Shown piece after piece: positions 17,707 through 26,302 of a stretch of 64,000 bases of DNA; within the stretch, counting starts at the first letter, position 1, and every line of letters starts with the position of its first letter. The position numbers were made by a program, and so were the translations under genes. The stretch spans positions 186,001 through 250,000 of the forward strand of contig JACKHZ010000013.1 in the NCBI GenBank assembly GCA_020638735.1, read 5' to 3'. The DNA is from Planctomycetota bacterium (GTDB taxonomy: Bacteria; Planctomycetota; UBA1135; UBA2386). The notes below the pieces were generated by a model. The model worked only from the letters and a program-made list of their open reading frames with translations. It was not told where the DNA came from and ran no database searches.

Positions 17707-18690
17707 ATGCTGATGATGTCCGACGCGACGGGCTGGGCGAGTGGGCAACCAACCCTCGGGATCCTGGCCGGCCTGGCGATGCTGGTCGTCGGCGCCGAGG
17801 TCCTGGTGCGCGGCGCCGTCTGGATCGCGCTGACGTTGGGCATGAGCCGCATGGCGGTCGGCCTGACGCTGGTCGCGATCGGCACCTCGTTGCCGGAGCT
17901 GCTGGTGAGCTTCACCGCCGTGCAGGACGGCGAGGCCGGAATGGGCATCTCCAACGTGCTCGGCAGCAACGCCGCCAACATCCTGTTGATCGTCGGCGCC
18001 GCGGCGGCGATCCGCTCGATCCGCGTGCACACACGCTGGCTCGAGCTCGGCTACCTGTTGCTGCTATCCGCCGTGGCTGCGGTGCCGTTCGCGCTCGAAG
18101 GTCGCCTCGACCGCTGGCTGTCCGGCGCGATGGTCGGCGTGCTGACGCTGTTCCTCTGGCAACTGCTGGCGCGCGAACGCGCCGCCCGCCGCCTGGCCGA
18201 TGCCGAGCCCAGGCAACAAGGGTCGCTGGGCGGCTGGCTCGTGCACTTCGCGCTGCTGGCCGCAGGCTTCGTGATGCTCAAGTTCGGCGCCGACTGGCTG
18301 GTCGACGGCTCGGTCGCCATCGCGAAGTCACTGGAGATGTCGACGGAGCTGATCGGCATGACCGTGGTCGCCGTCGGGACCAGCCTGCCCGAACTGGCGA
18401 CGTCGGTGGTCGCGGCGCTGCGCGGCCAGCCGGAGATCTGCATCGGCAACGTCGTCGGCAGCAACATCTTCAACATCGGCGCGGTGCTGGGCGTGACCGG
18501 CTTGCTGCAGCCGTTCGTGGCGCCCGTCGAACCGTTGCTGCCGCTGCTCGTCATCAGCTGCGTCGCGACGGTCGTGCTGATCGGCGTGCTGAAGGCGAAG
18601 GGCGGCATCGGCCGCGCAGTCGGCGTGCTGTTCCTGCTGGCCTACTTCGGCTTCATGACCTGGCAGGTGATGACGAGCAAGTCGTCGTGA
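17707..18690 (+). CDS. Sodium/calcium exchanger family membrane antiporter
   Basis: 327 residues from ATG 17707, which has AGGA eight bases upstream; ATG 17698 is in frame but lacks a ribosome site. Ten or so hydrophobic helices in two inverted halves. Each half carries the CaCA alpha-repeat signature: GTSLPELLVSFTAVQ and NVLGSNAANI in the first; GTSLPELATSVVAAL and NVVGSNIFNI in the second. These helices hold the cation site, exchanging Ca2+ for Na+ or H+ across the inner membrane (YrbG-like). A short polar loop (about residues 155-180) separates the halves. The next gene overlaps its stop by 4 bases, although no functional link is obvious. Confidence 0.92.
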   Translation: MLMMSDATGWASGQPTLGILAGLAMLVVGAEVLVRGAVWIALTLGMSRMAVGLTLVAIGTSLPELLVSFTAVQDGEAGMGISNVLGSNAANILLIVGAAAAIRSIRVHTRWLELGYLLLLSAVAAVPFALEGRLDRWLSGAMVGVLTLFLWQLLARERAARRLADAEPRQQGSLGGWLVHFALLAAGFVMLKFGADWLVDGSVAIAKSLEMSTELIGMTVVAVGTSLPELATSVVAALRGQPEICIGNVVGSNIFNIGAVLGVTGLLQPFVAPVEPLLPLLVISCVATVVLIGVLKAKGGIGRAVGVLFLLAYFGFMTWQVMTSKSS

Positions 18691-20048
18691 CCGGTCCCGA
18701 CGACGCGCTGCCGGACGCGCTCGCGTTCCTGCGCGAGCACGCGCCGTGGCTCGGCGAGCCGGCGCTCGGCGTGGTCGTGGTCGGCTCGCAGGCGCTGGCG
18801 ATCGCCTGCCGTGACGCCGGCATCGACGGGCCGAACCCGGTGGACCTCGACCTCGCCTGGGCGCTCGACCACGAAGCCGGCACCGCGCTGCTGCAACAGC
18901 ACGGCGTGTTCGTGCCGACCACCACCGGCAACGTCGAGCGCGGCACGCTGGCGCTGAAGCTCGGCGGCCGCCGGGTCGAGGTGACGACGTTCCGCAGCGG
19001 CGACCCCGACGCCGCGCCCGCCGAGCGGTTGCTCGCCGACCTCGGCGAACGCGACATGACGATCGGCGCGCTCGCGGTCGAGCTGACCGACGGCCGCGTG
19101 CACGACCCGTTCCACGGCCTCGAGCACTGGCGCGAACGGCGCGTCGCCCCGGTCGGTGACCCGGCGCAGCGCGTGCGCGAGCACGCGATCCGCTGGCTGC
19201 GCTACTTCCGCAAGGCGCACGAACTCGGCTTCGTGATCGACAACCAGATCCGCCACCTGCGCAAGAAGCTCGATCCGCAGCTGCTGACGACGTTGCCGCG
19301 CGAAGCGGTCGCGCTCGAGCTGCGCGCGATCGTCACCCGCTGCGCGTCGCCCGGCCGCTGCCTGCTGGAGCTGCACGAGGCCGGCGTGCTCGAGGTGCTG
19401 TCGCCGGAGCTGGCGCGGCAGTTCGACGGCCGCCCCGCCGGGCCGCAGCGCTGGCACCCGGAGGTTTCGCAGGCGCTGCACATGATCCTGGCGCTCGAAT
19501 GGGCGGTCGCCAACACGCGCCACCTCGAAGAACGCGACCGCAGCGCGACCTTGTTCGCGGTGCTGTGCCACGACCTCGGCAAGGGCGACACCGAACCGCG
19601 CGAGTTCCCCCACCACCGCGGCCACGAACACGGCGGCGTGCCACACGTCGACGTGCTGGCGACGCGCTGGCCCGGCCTGATGGACCAGCGCACCGCGACC
19701 TTGTGCAAGCACGTCGCCGCGCTGCACCTCGAGGTGCGCCACTTCGACGAGCTGCGGCACGGCACGTTGGCGTCGCTCTACGACGACTACTTCCGCGCCA
19801 AGGACTACCCGCTGGAGCCGTTCGCGTTGGCGGTCGCCGCCGACTCGGCCGGGCGGCTCGGCTGTGAAGCCGACGGACCGCGGATCAAGGAGCGCGTGCT
19901 GCGTGACCTGTCGATGCTGCGCGATGCGGGCGGCTCGGTGGACGCCAAGGCGCTGCGCGAACGCTTCGCCGACGATCTGCAGGCGTTCCGCAAGGCGCTG
20001 CACGAGGCCCGCGCGCGCGCGATCGCCGCGGCGCGCAGCGAGAGCTGA
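18687..20048 (+). CDS. Divergent CCA-type nucleotidyltransferase with HD domain
   Basis: 453 residues, GTG start in a GTGA overlap with the antiporter. N-terminal Pol-beta-type head: VVVVGSQALAIACRDAG and the DLDLAW acidic pair, then ERDMTIGALAVEL (family RDFTINAL) and RVREHAIRWLRYFRKAHELGFVIDNQ, which matches the neck motif of class II CCA enzymes. An HD domain follows in LFAVLCHDLGKGD and HRGHEHGG. Family role: adds CCA to tRNA 3' ends, with HD proteins also showing phosphatase/2'-phosphodiesterase activity. The canonical GGxxRDxLLG head motif is not conserved (GSQALAIACRD), so it may be a catalytically altered relative. It is convergent with the repeat protein at 20073. Confidence 0.82.
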   Translation: MTGPDDALPDALAFLREHAPWLGEPALGVVVVGSQALAIACRDAGIDGPNPVDLDLAWALDHEAGTALLQQHGVFVPTTTGNVERGTLALKLGGRRVEVTTFRSGDPDAAPAERLLADLGERDMTIGALAVELTDGRVHDPFHGLEHWRERRVAPVGDPAQRVREHAIRWLRYFRKAHELGFVIDNQIRHLRKKLDPQLLTTLPREAVALELRAIVTRCASPGRCLLELHEAGVLEVLSPELARQFDGRPAGPQRWHPEVSQALHMILALEWAVANTRHLEERDRSATLFAVLCHDLGKGDTEPREFPHHRGHEHGGVPHVDVLATRWPGLMDQRTATLCKHVAALHLEVRHFDELRHGTLASLYDDYFRAKDYPLEPFALAVAADSAGRLGCEADGPRIKERVLRDLSMLRDAGGSVDAKALRERFADDLQAFRKALHEARARAIAAARSES

Positions 20049-20072
20049 CGCCGCGGCGCGTTCCTCCGCTGC

Positions 20073-22049
20073 TCAGACGTCGCCGACGACGCCGTGCATG
20101 CCGTTGCTCGAGACGATGCCGAGCGCGTTGAGCGCCGGGGCGAGCGCCGCGCCCTGCGCATACAGCGACGCGCCCACCACCGACGGCGACACCGGCACGC
20201 TGACCGAGTAGAGCGGGCTCCCCGGGGGCACCAGGGCGATGACGATCAGGTCGGTGTAGGCGTAGCAGCCGGGCGCGCCGACCACGACCAGGGGCACGTC
20301 AGGGTTGCTGGTGCCGAGCACCATCAGCCCGAGCAGCGACTGCGCCGGATAGTCGTAGCCGCGCAGCAGCCAGTCGTCGCCGAGCACGGGGCGCGAATCC
20401 GCGGTCAGGCCCATGCCGGCGCAACCGAAGCCGAACGGTTCGCTGGTCGCCGGCGTGCCGGCCGCGTCGTCGGTCAGGTAGAGCAGCGTGAAGCGCGCGT
20501 CGACCGCGGCGCCGCCGATCGACCAGGTGCGCACCCGCACCCGGGTGCCGCCGTTGGTGCCGCTGACCCACGTCTGGATCGTCGCGTAGCTCGCGTCGGA
20601 GCCGTGCGCCGTCGCCATCGCGATCGAAGCGTTGGAAGGCGCGAGGTCCGGCAGCTCGACGTCGTAGGTACCGACCGCGACGCGCGTGATCGTCTCCTGA
20701 CCGTGCGGCCCGACCGTGCCGTTGCTGTCGCTGTAGAACGTGCTCGGCGTGTAGCTCGCGGCGGTCGAGTTGCTTGCCCACAGGTGCGCGCCCGAACCGA
20801 CGTGCGCCGGGATCGGCGCCGCGTCCTGGTGGTAGCTCATGACGAAGCGCTCGTCGGACGGCGCGCCGCTGACGTCGAAGGTGCGCACGTTGACGATCAT
20901 GTCCGCGCCGCTGGCCGACCACGTCGAGACCTTGGCGTAGACCGGACTCGCCGGCGAGCCGCCGGCGTACGGCGACACCTGCACGTTGCCGCCTTCGCTG
21001 GACAGCGCGGTGCTCAGGCCGGGGATCGTCACGCGGTAGACGCCGACGCCGAGGCGGTCGATGGTGATGTCACCGCGGTTGCCGTTCCACTGCCAGTTCA
21101 GGTTGGGCGTGTAGGAAGCCGCAGACGCGTCATTGGCCCAGCAGTAGGCCGCGCGGTCGCTGTCGGCGCCGCCTTGGCGATAGTGCACGTTGAAGCGCGA
21201 GTCGACGTGGTTGCCCGACGCGTCGAAGGTGCTGACGTAGCCGACGGTCCGACCGATGCCACCCCACGACTCGACCACGGCGGTGTTGCTGTTGGTGCCG
21301 AACGCCGTGACGTGGAAGGCCCCGGTGCCCGGGATCTGCCCGAGGTCGACGCGGTAGCGACCGAGCCCGACGCGCTGGATCGTCACCAGTTCGCCGGTCG
21401 GTGTGTGCTGGTAGTTCAGCGACGGCAGGTACTCGGCGCTCGGCGACGAGACGTTGGACCACGCCCACGCCACCGCTTCGTCCGCCGGATCGGCGGCGTA
21501 CGCGAACGACGCGCCGGTCAGCGTCAACGTGTAGGCGCCGGCGATGTTGGTGGTGCCGCTCCACTGCGTGAACTGGTTGGCGGCGCCGGGGCCGTCGGGT
21601 GCGCGCTCGGCGCCCCACGGCGAGTCGAGCCACAGCTCCTGCGCGGAGTCGTCGAGCGGGTCGCTGTCGAAGCGCGAGACGCCGATGATGACGTGCCCGG
21701 GCGCGGTGACGAACTGGCCGGTCAGCGTCGACTGGTAGACGCCGCCGCCCTGGTCGTCGCGGAAGCTGATGCCCCGGCCCTGCATGTCGAAGATCCACAA
21801 CTGCGAGTCCCACGTCGCGCCGCCGACCGAGCTGCAGGTGAAGGTCGCGGGGTCGTCGACGCGCACGACGAACAGGTCGGCGTCCTCGCCGGGATCGATC
21901 GAGCCGGCGATGGTCGCCAGCGCGCCCGTGCCGACCGTTACCTGGGCGTCGGTCCACAGCTGACCGGCGTCGGCTTCGGTCCAGTTCTGGGCGGCGAGAG
22001 AAGCGGTCAGCACGGAGCCGACCAGGATGGAGCAGGTGAGACGGAACAT
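20073..22049 (-). CDS. Large secreted protein with three tandem ~110-residue repeats and a planctomycete-type C-terminal module
   Basis: 658 residues from ATG 22049, preceded by GAGGA. Signal peptide 1-20 (MFRLTCSILVGSVLTASLAA). N-terminal ~150 residues form a beta domain (ADLFVVRVDDPATFTCSSVGG) of PPC-like appearance. Then three tandem units of 100-115 residues begin near AWAWSNVSSPSAEYLP, AAYCWANDASAASYTP and GAHLWASNSTAASYTP; each contains a 'xITxxRxGxGxYxVxxP' strand pair and ends in 'VRTxxxxGxxxDxRFxxxY'. The last ~110 residues form a module with LGDDWLLRGYDY, GAPGCYAYTD, PVSPSVVGASLYAQ and SSNGMHGVVGD, shared with two other secreted proteins here. No catalytic motif. Probably extracellular binding or structural. 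Confidence 0.82.
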   Translation of the reverse strand: MFRLTCSILVGSVLTASLAAQNWTEADAGQLWTDAQVTVGTGALATIAGSIDPGEDADLFVVRVDDPATFTCSSVGGATWDSQLWIFDMQGRGISFRDDQGGGVYQSTLTGQFVTAPGHVIIGVSRFDSDPLDDSAQELWLDSPWGAERAPDGPGAANQFTQWSGTTNIAGAYTLTLTGASFAYAADPADEAVAWAWSNVSSPSAEYLPSLNYQHTPTGELVTIQRVGLGRYRVDLGQIPGTGAFHVTAFGTNSNTAVVESWGGIGRTVGYVSTFDASGNHVDSRFNVHYRQGGADSDRAAYCWANDASAASYTPNLNWQWNGNRGDITIDRLGVGVYRVTIPGLSTALSSEGGNVQVSPYAGGSPASPVYAKVSTWSASGADMIVNVRTFDVSGAPSDERFVMSYHQDAAPIPAHVGSGAHLWASNSTAASYTPSTFYSDSNGTVGPHGQETITRVAVGTYDVELPDLAPSNASIAMATAHGSDASYATIQTWVSGTNGGTRVRVRTWSIGGAAVDARFTLLYLTDDAAGTPATSEPFGFGCAGMGLTADSRPVLGDDWLLRGYDYPAQSLLGLMVLGTSNPDVPLVVVGAPGCYAYTDLIVIALVPPGSPLYSVSVPVSPSVVGASLYAQGAALAPALNALGIVSSNGMHGVVGDV

Positions 22050-22202
22050 CTGGAAGTCCTCGAAGGGGTTTGAAGTGCGGGCCTGGCGGCCCCGTTTCCC
22101 GCTCCAGCCCCATCCCGGCGCGGGCCCCAAGGTGCTTCCCGGAGAAAATGTCGGCCGCGTCGCCGGGCGACCGACGGCCGGATCGGCGAAGCTCGGCCCC
22201 CG

Positions 22203-22313
22203 ATGACCCCCCCGTTCCCCGCCGCGCCCGACCTCGGCCTCGACCTGCCGATCCCCCGCGTCGCCGACGCGCCGCCGATCCGCGTCGACCAGCTGTTCCG
22301 GCGGGAGGCTTGA
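22203..22313 (+). CDS. Possible 36-codon ORF upstream of the epimerase gene
   Basis: ATG 22203 opens a frame (MTPPFPAAPDLGLDLPIP...) of 36 codons with G or C in nearly every third position and no rare codons. It ends GGGAGGCTTGA, so its stop overlaps the TTG of the next gene and its last codons contain that gene's ribosome site. It could be a translated leader. No ribosome site of its own is obvious and no family is recognised. Confidence 0.35.
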   Translation: MTPPFPAAPDLGLDLPIPRVADAPPIRVDQLFRREA

Positions 22314-22315
22314 CC

Positions 22316-23170
22316 TTGTCCTGGGACCTGCGCGGACGACGGGTGCTGGTCGCCGGTGCCGGCGACGTCGGCGTGGCAGCCGGCCTGCTGCTGCACGCGG
22401 CCGGCGCCACGGTGTTCGGCGCGCGCCGCACGACCGCCGCCGTGCCGCCGCCGCTGCAGCCGGTCGCCGTCGACCTGCTCGCCCCCGACGCGTTCGCCGC
22501 GCTGCCTCCAGACCTCGACGCGCTGGTCTGGGCCGTCGCGCCGCACATCCACGATCCGGAGGCGTACCGCCGCTCCTACACCGAAGGTCCGGCCCGCCTC
22601 GCCGCCGCGCTGCTGGGACGAGGCGATGCCCTGCAGCGCGTCGTGCTGGTCGCCAGCACGAGCGTCTACGGCCACCAGCGGGGCGAAGTCGTCGACGAGC
22701 AGACCTCGCCGCAGCCGAGCAGCTTCGCCGGCGAAGCGATCCTCGCCGGCGAACGCGCGCTCGCGGCCTTGCCGGTGCGCACGACGAGCCTGCGCTTCGC
22801 CGGCATCTACGGCCCCGGTCGCACCTGGCTGATCGAGCGCGTGCGCCGCGGGCACGCCGCGCCGCCGACGGCCGCGCGCTTCGGCAACCGCATCCACCGC
22901 GACGACGGCGCCGCTGCCATCGCCCACGTGCTGACGCTCGACGACCCGGCGCCGTGCTACGTCGTCGTCGACGACGACCCGGCCGACCTGCGCGAGGTCT
23001 ACGCGTGGCTCGCGGCGCGCCTCGGCGTGCCGCTGCCGCCCGCCAGCGACGACGACGCGACGACGCGTCGCGGCGGCAACAAGCGCTGCGACAACCGCCT
23101 GCTGCGCGCCACCGGCTGGCGGCCGCGCTACCCGAGCTACCGCGACGGCTACGCCGCGATGCTCGGCTGA
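22316..23170 (+). CDS. NAD-dependent epimerase/SDR protein, YeeZ-like
   Basis: 284 residues, TTG start at 22316 with GGGAGG seven bases upstream. Rossmann motif VLVAGAGDVGVAAGLLL near the N-terminus, and LVASTSVYGHQRGEVVDE with S-x(n)-Y typical of extended SDR proteins. The substrate half includes RFAGIYGPGRT and IHRDDGAAAIAHVL, and it ends in NKRCDNRLLRATGWRPRYPSYRDGYAAM, the usual NAD-epimerase C-terminus. This is the YeeZ-like group of small nucleotide-sugar-like SDRs whose substrate is unknown. It is convergent with the large CarboxypepD-repeat gene with only a 4-base gap. Start uncertain because in-frame TTGs at 22310 and 22316 both fit. Confidence 0.85.
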   Translation: MSWDLRGRRVLVAGAGDVGVAAGLLLHAAGATVFGARRTTAAVPPPLQPVAVDLLAPDAFAALPPDLDALVWAVAPHIHDPEAYRRSYTEGPARLAAALLGRGDALQRVVLVASTSVYGHQRGEVVDEQTSPQPSSFAGEAILAGERALAALPVRTTSLRFAGIYGPGRTWLIERVRRGHAAPPTAARFGNRIHRDDGAAAIAHVLTLDDPAPCYVVVDDDPADLREVYAWLAARLGVPLPPASDDDATTRRGGNKRCDNRLLRATGWRPRYPSYRDGYAAMLG

Positions 23171-23174
23171 GCGC

Positions 23175-26168
23175 TCACTTCGGCGCGATCAGGTCGGCGG
23201 TCGCGGTCTCGCCGCCCTTCACCTCGACCTCGACGACATCGCCGGCCGGACCGTTCTGCCCGCCGATCCGCCGCGCGCGCAGCTCGTAGCGGCCCGGCGT
23301 GAGCCCGGCGAGGCGGAAGCGGCCGCCCTGCGCCACTTCGCGTTCGCTCCATTCGCTCTCACCGACCAGCCGCCGCTCGACCAGCGCCATGGCGACGGTG
23401 CTGCCGTCCTCGTCCTTGACGGTGCCGCGCACGACGCCGGCGACGTCGAGTTCGATGGTGCCGCAGTCGGTGCGCTGCTGCTCGACGACCGTGACCTCGG
23501 TCTTGCTCGCCGGCGAGAAGCGCTTCTGCTCGACCTTCAGCGTGTAGTCGCCGACCGGCACGTCCTCGATCGTCGCGTAGCCGTCGGCGTCGGTCTTCAC
23601 GCTCTGCCGGCCGAACGTCATCGTGCTCTCCTCACCGCCCGACGAGTCGAGCGTCGCCACCGCGATCATCATCGTGCGCCGCGGCTCTCCTCCTCCGGGG
23701 CCGCCGCGCTCGAGCGTCACTTCGGCCTTCTCGACCGGCGTAGCGTCGGCGCGCGACATCACCCGCACCCGCACCGTGCCGGTGCGCACGACCAGGTCCT
23801 TCTGCACCTCGGGCGCGCCGGAGGGCACCGTCAGCGGCTCGCTCGACCGGACCAGCTGGCTGTCCTTGCCGTAGCTGAGCACGTAGTCGCCGCCCTCCAC
23901 GTCGTCGAACGAGAAGACGCCGTTGGCGTCGGTCTTGGTCGACGGCCCGCCCATGCCCGGCATGCCGGGCATCGCGTCGCCGCTGCCGAGCTCGACGATG
24001 CAGTTGGCGATCGGGCCATCGGCGCCGGTGACGACGCCGGTGACGTGCGTCAGCTGCGGGAAGGTCAGGTCCACCTCGGCGGTCTTGCCGGCGAACACGG
24101 CGACGTCCTGCGCCGACGACTGCAGCGCGTCCTCCTCGCCGCCGAGCACCATCACCATGCCGCCGAACGAGTGGCTGCGCGGGCCGCGCGACAGCAGCAC
24201 GCGATAGTCGCCGCCGCGCAGCGGACCGAACTTCGCGCGGCCGTCGGCGTCGGTGGTGGCGCGCTTCTGGTCACCGCCACCCGGGATCACCATGCGCATG
24301 CCGCCAGGCTGCCCCGCGGCGCCCTGCTTGGGCTCGAGCAGCACGTTGGTGTTGGCCGCGACCGAACCATCGGCGCGCAGCACGCGCACCGCGACGAAGC
24401 CCGGCCGCGACAGCGTCACGCGGCTCTCGACGACGCCCGATGCGGGCACGATCACCGACGTCGGCTCGTTCGGGGCGAACGACTCGTGCGTCACGTGAAC
24501 CTCACCGTCCGCCGCGCTCAGGCCGCGCACGTCGGCGATGCCCAGTTCGTCGGTCGTGCCCTGGCCGAGCATCTCGCTGCCGTCGAACACGACCGTTCCG
24601 CCAGGTCCGTCCGCGTCCGCGTCGACCCGGCGTGACACGCCGAACGAGCGCATGCCTTCGCCGCTCGACGACGCGCGCTTGACGCCCACCTTGGCGCCGA
24701 CCACCGGCGCGCCGGTCTCGTCGACGACGGTGACGCGCACCGTCGCGCCCGGATCGGCGACCAGCCGCAGCCCGGTGACGTTGGCGCCCGGCGCCACCTG
24801 CACGCCCGACTTCTCGACCGGCTTGTGCAGGTCGCCGGTGGCGCGCACCGCGAGCAGGCCGGGGTGCACGTCGTCGATGACGAAGCGGCCCTGCGCGTCG
24901 GTCTTCGCGCTGCTGCGACCGCCGCCGAACGGCATCAGGCCGGCGTCCTCGACCACTTCCAGCCGCGGCGAACCCGACACCCGCGAGGCGACGACTTCGC
25001 TGCCGGCGATCGGCGCGCCGTCCGGGCCGACGAGCACGCCCTCGATGCGGCCCGCGCGCTCGACGCGCACGTCGAGGCCGGTGGTGCCCACCGCGACGCC
25101 CGGCAGCGTCGTGGTCGTGTGGCCGTCGCCGAACGCGCGCAGCGTCGCCGTCTCGCCTTCGAGCCCAGCCAGCACGAACGTGCCGTCCGCCGCGGTCGTC
25201 GCCGCCTCGTCGCCGGAGAAGCTCTCGATCTCCATGCCGGCGACCGACCGGATGCGCCGCGCGCCGACCTTGCAGCCGGCGACCGGCATGCCGCGGTCGT
25301 CGATGACGCGACCGGCGATGACGCCGCCGACGTCCAGCTCGATCACCAGGCCGCTGCGCTGCTCCTCGGCGGCGAGTTCGACGCGCTGCATCGTCGGCTT
25401 GAAACGGCTGGTCTTGGTCTGCACCGTCCAGCTGCCCGGCTTCAGCATGCCGACCTCGAAGCGACCAGCGGCATCGGTGATCGACGAGCTCTGCGAGCGC
25501 ATGCCCATCGGCCCGAGGTGGGCTTCGACGGCGACGTCGACGATCGGCAGGCCCGCGCGGTCGCGCACGACGCCGCTGATCTTGCCGGCCTGCAGGACCG
25601 TGACGTCACCGAGGTCGCGATCGCCTTCGCGCCCGGCGATGTCCGGCATGTCCTCGGCGAACACCAGCCCGTCGCTGCCCAGATCGAGGTTGCCGCGCCG
25701 CGTCGCCGGCAGCCGGAACTCGAAGCGCCCGTCGGTGGTCGTCGTGCACTTCTCGCGGGGCAGCTGGCCGCCGGCCGGCAACGGCCCGGCGCGCACGAAG
25801 TCGAAGTCGTCGTCGTTGACCTTCCAGGTCGCGAGCTGCACCAGGACGCCCGCCCGGGGCGACCCGGCACGGTCGACGAGCCGCCCCGTCACCAGCGAGG
25901 TCGGCGCCCCGTCGGTCGCGACCTCGGGCGCCGCCAACCGGTCCAGCGCCGTGCCCGACGCGGGCACCGGCTGCGCGCCTTCGTGTTCCACCCGAGCGCT
26001 GGTCGCGGCCCCCGCGGCCGGCGAGGCGGGCTTTCCACCCTGGTCATCGGCCACAGCTCCAGGGCCAGCACCCGGAGGGGCCACCGGATCCCCTTGCCGG
26101 AACGCGAACCAACCGGCGGCGACGAGCGCCGCGACGACGAGGAGCAGGACGAGAGCTTGGGGCTTCAT
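23175..26168 (-). CDS. Large membrane-anchored protein of repeated carboxypeptidase-regulatory-like domains
   Basis: 997 residues. A single N-terminal TM segment (about 5-23: ALVLLLVVAALVAAGWFAF) works as anchor or uncleaved signal. After a Pro/Ala-rich linker come about nine beta-sandwich units of the CarboxypepD_reg/Ig-like type. Their recurring signature is 'VxGxVxDxxGxPxxxxxVxxxx...TDAxGxFxxxxxxxGxxxxxxx' (VTGRLVDRAGSPRAGVLV, SGVVRDRAGLPIVDVAVE, TTAADGTFVLAGLEG, KTDANGVFSFDDVEGGDY, VRGTVKDEDGSTVAMALVE). No enzymatic domain. Such proteins likely form an elongated scaffold in or outside the envelope. Its start lies 134 bases from the divergent aminopeptidase gene. Each repeat begins with a gain of a short beta-strand, so internal homology should be easy to test. 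Confidence 0.85.
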   Translation of the reverse strand: MKPQALVLLLVVAALVAAGWFAFRQGDPVAPPGAGPGAVADDQGGKPASPAAGAATSARVEHEGAQPVPASGTALDRLAAPEVATDGAPTSLVTGRLVDRAGSPRAGVLVQLATWKVNDDDFDFVRAGPLPAGGQLPREKCTTTTDGRFEFRLPATRRGNLDLGSDGLVFAEDMPDIAGREGDRDLGDVTVLQAGKISGVVRDRAGLPIVDVAVEAHLGPMGMRSQSSSITDAAGRFEVGMLKPGSWTVQTKTSRFKPTMQRVELAAEEQRSGLVIELDVGGVIAGRVIDDRGMPVAGCKVGARRIRSVAGMEIESFSGDEAATTAADGTFVLAGLEGETATLRAFGDGHTTTTLPGVAVGTTGLDVRVERAGRIEGVLVGPDGAPIAGSEVVASRVSGSPRLEVVEDAGLMPFGGGRSSAKTDAQGRFVIDDVHPGLLAVRATGDLHKPVEKSGVQVAPGANVTGLRLVADPGATVRVTVVDETGAPVVGAKVGVKRASSSGEGMRSFGVSRRVDADADGPGGTVVFDGSEMLGQGTTDELGIADVRGLSAADGEVHVTHESFAPNEPTSVIVPASGVVESRVTLSRPGFVAVRVLRADGSVAANTNVLLEPKQGAAGQPGGMRMVIPGGGDQKRATTDADGRAKFGPLRGGDYRVLLSRGPRSHSFGGMVMVLGGEEDALQSSAQDVAVFAGKTAEVDLTFPQLTHVTGVVTGADGPIANCIVELGSGDAMPGMPGMGGPSTKTDANGVFSFDDVEGGDYVLSYGKDSQLVRSSEPLTVPSGAPEVQKDLVVRTGTVRVRVMSRADATPVEKAEVTLERGGPGGGEPRRTMMIAVATLDSSGGEESTMTFGRQSVKTDADGYATIEDVPVGDYTLKVEQKRFSPASKTEVTVVEQQRTDCGTIELDVAGVVRGTVKDEDGSTVAMALVERRLVGESEWSEREVAQGGRFRLAGLTPGRYELRARRIGGQNGPAGDVVEVEVKGGETATADLIAPK

Positions 26169-26302
26169 GAGTATTACCTCGGTAGTTGAGGCGACAGGAC
26201 GACGCCCCGCGAACGGAAACTCCCGCTTCGCACGATAGCGCCGAGACCCGCCCCGACTCGCGCATGTCGCCCTGCGCGCGACCCGGCTACTGTGCCTCCG
26301 CC
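26169..26302. promoter_or_regulatory. Divergent intergenic region of two genes
   Basis: 134 bases between the repeat-protein start (minus) and the aminopeptidase P start (plus). Both promoters must lie here. No clear -35/-10 pair or operator was identified. Confidence 0.4.
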
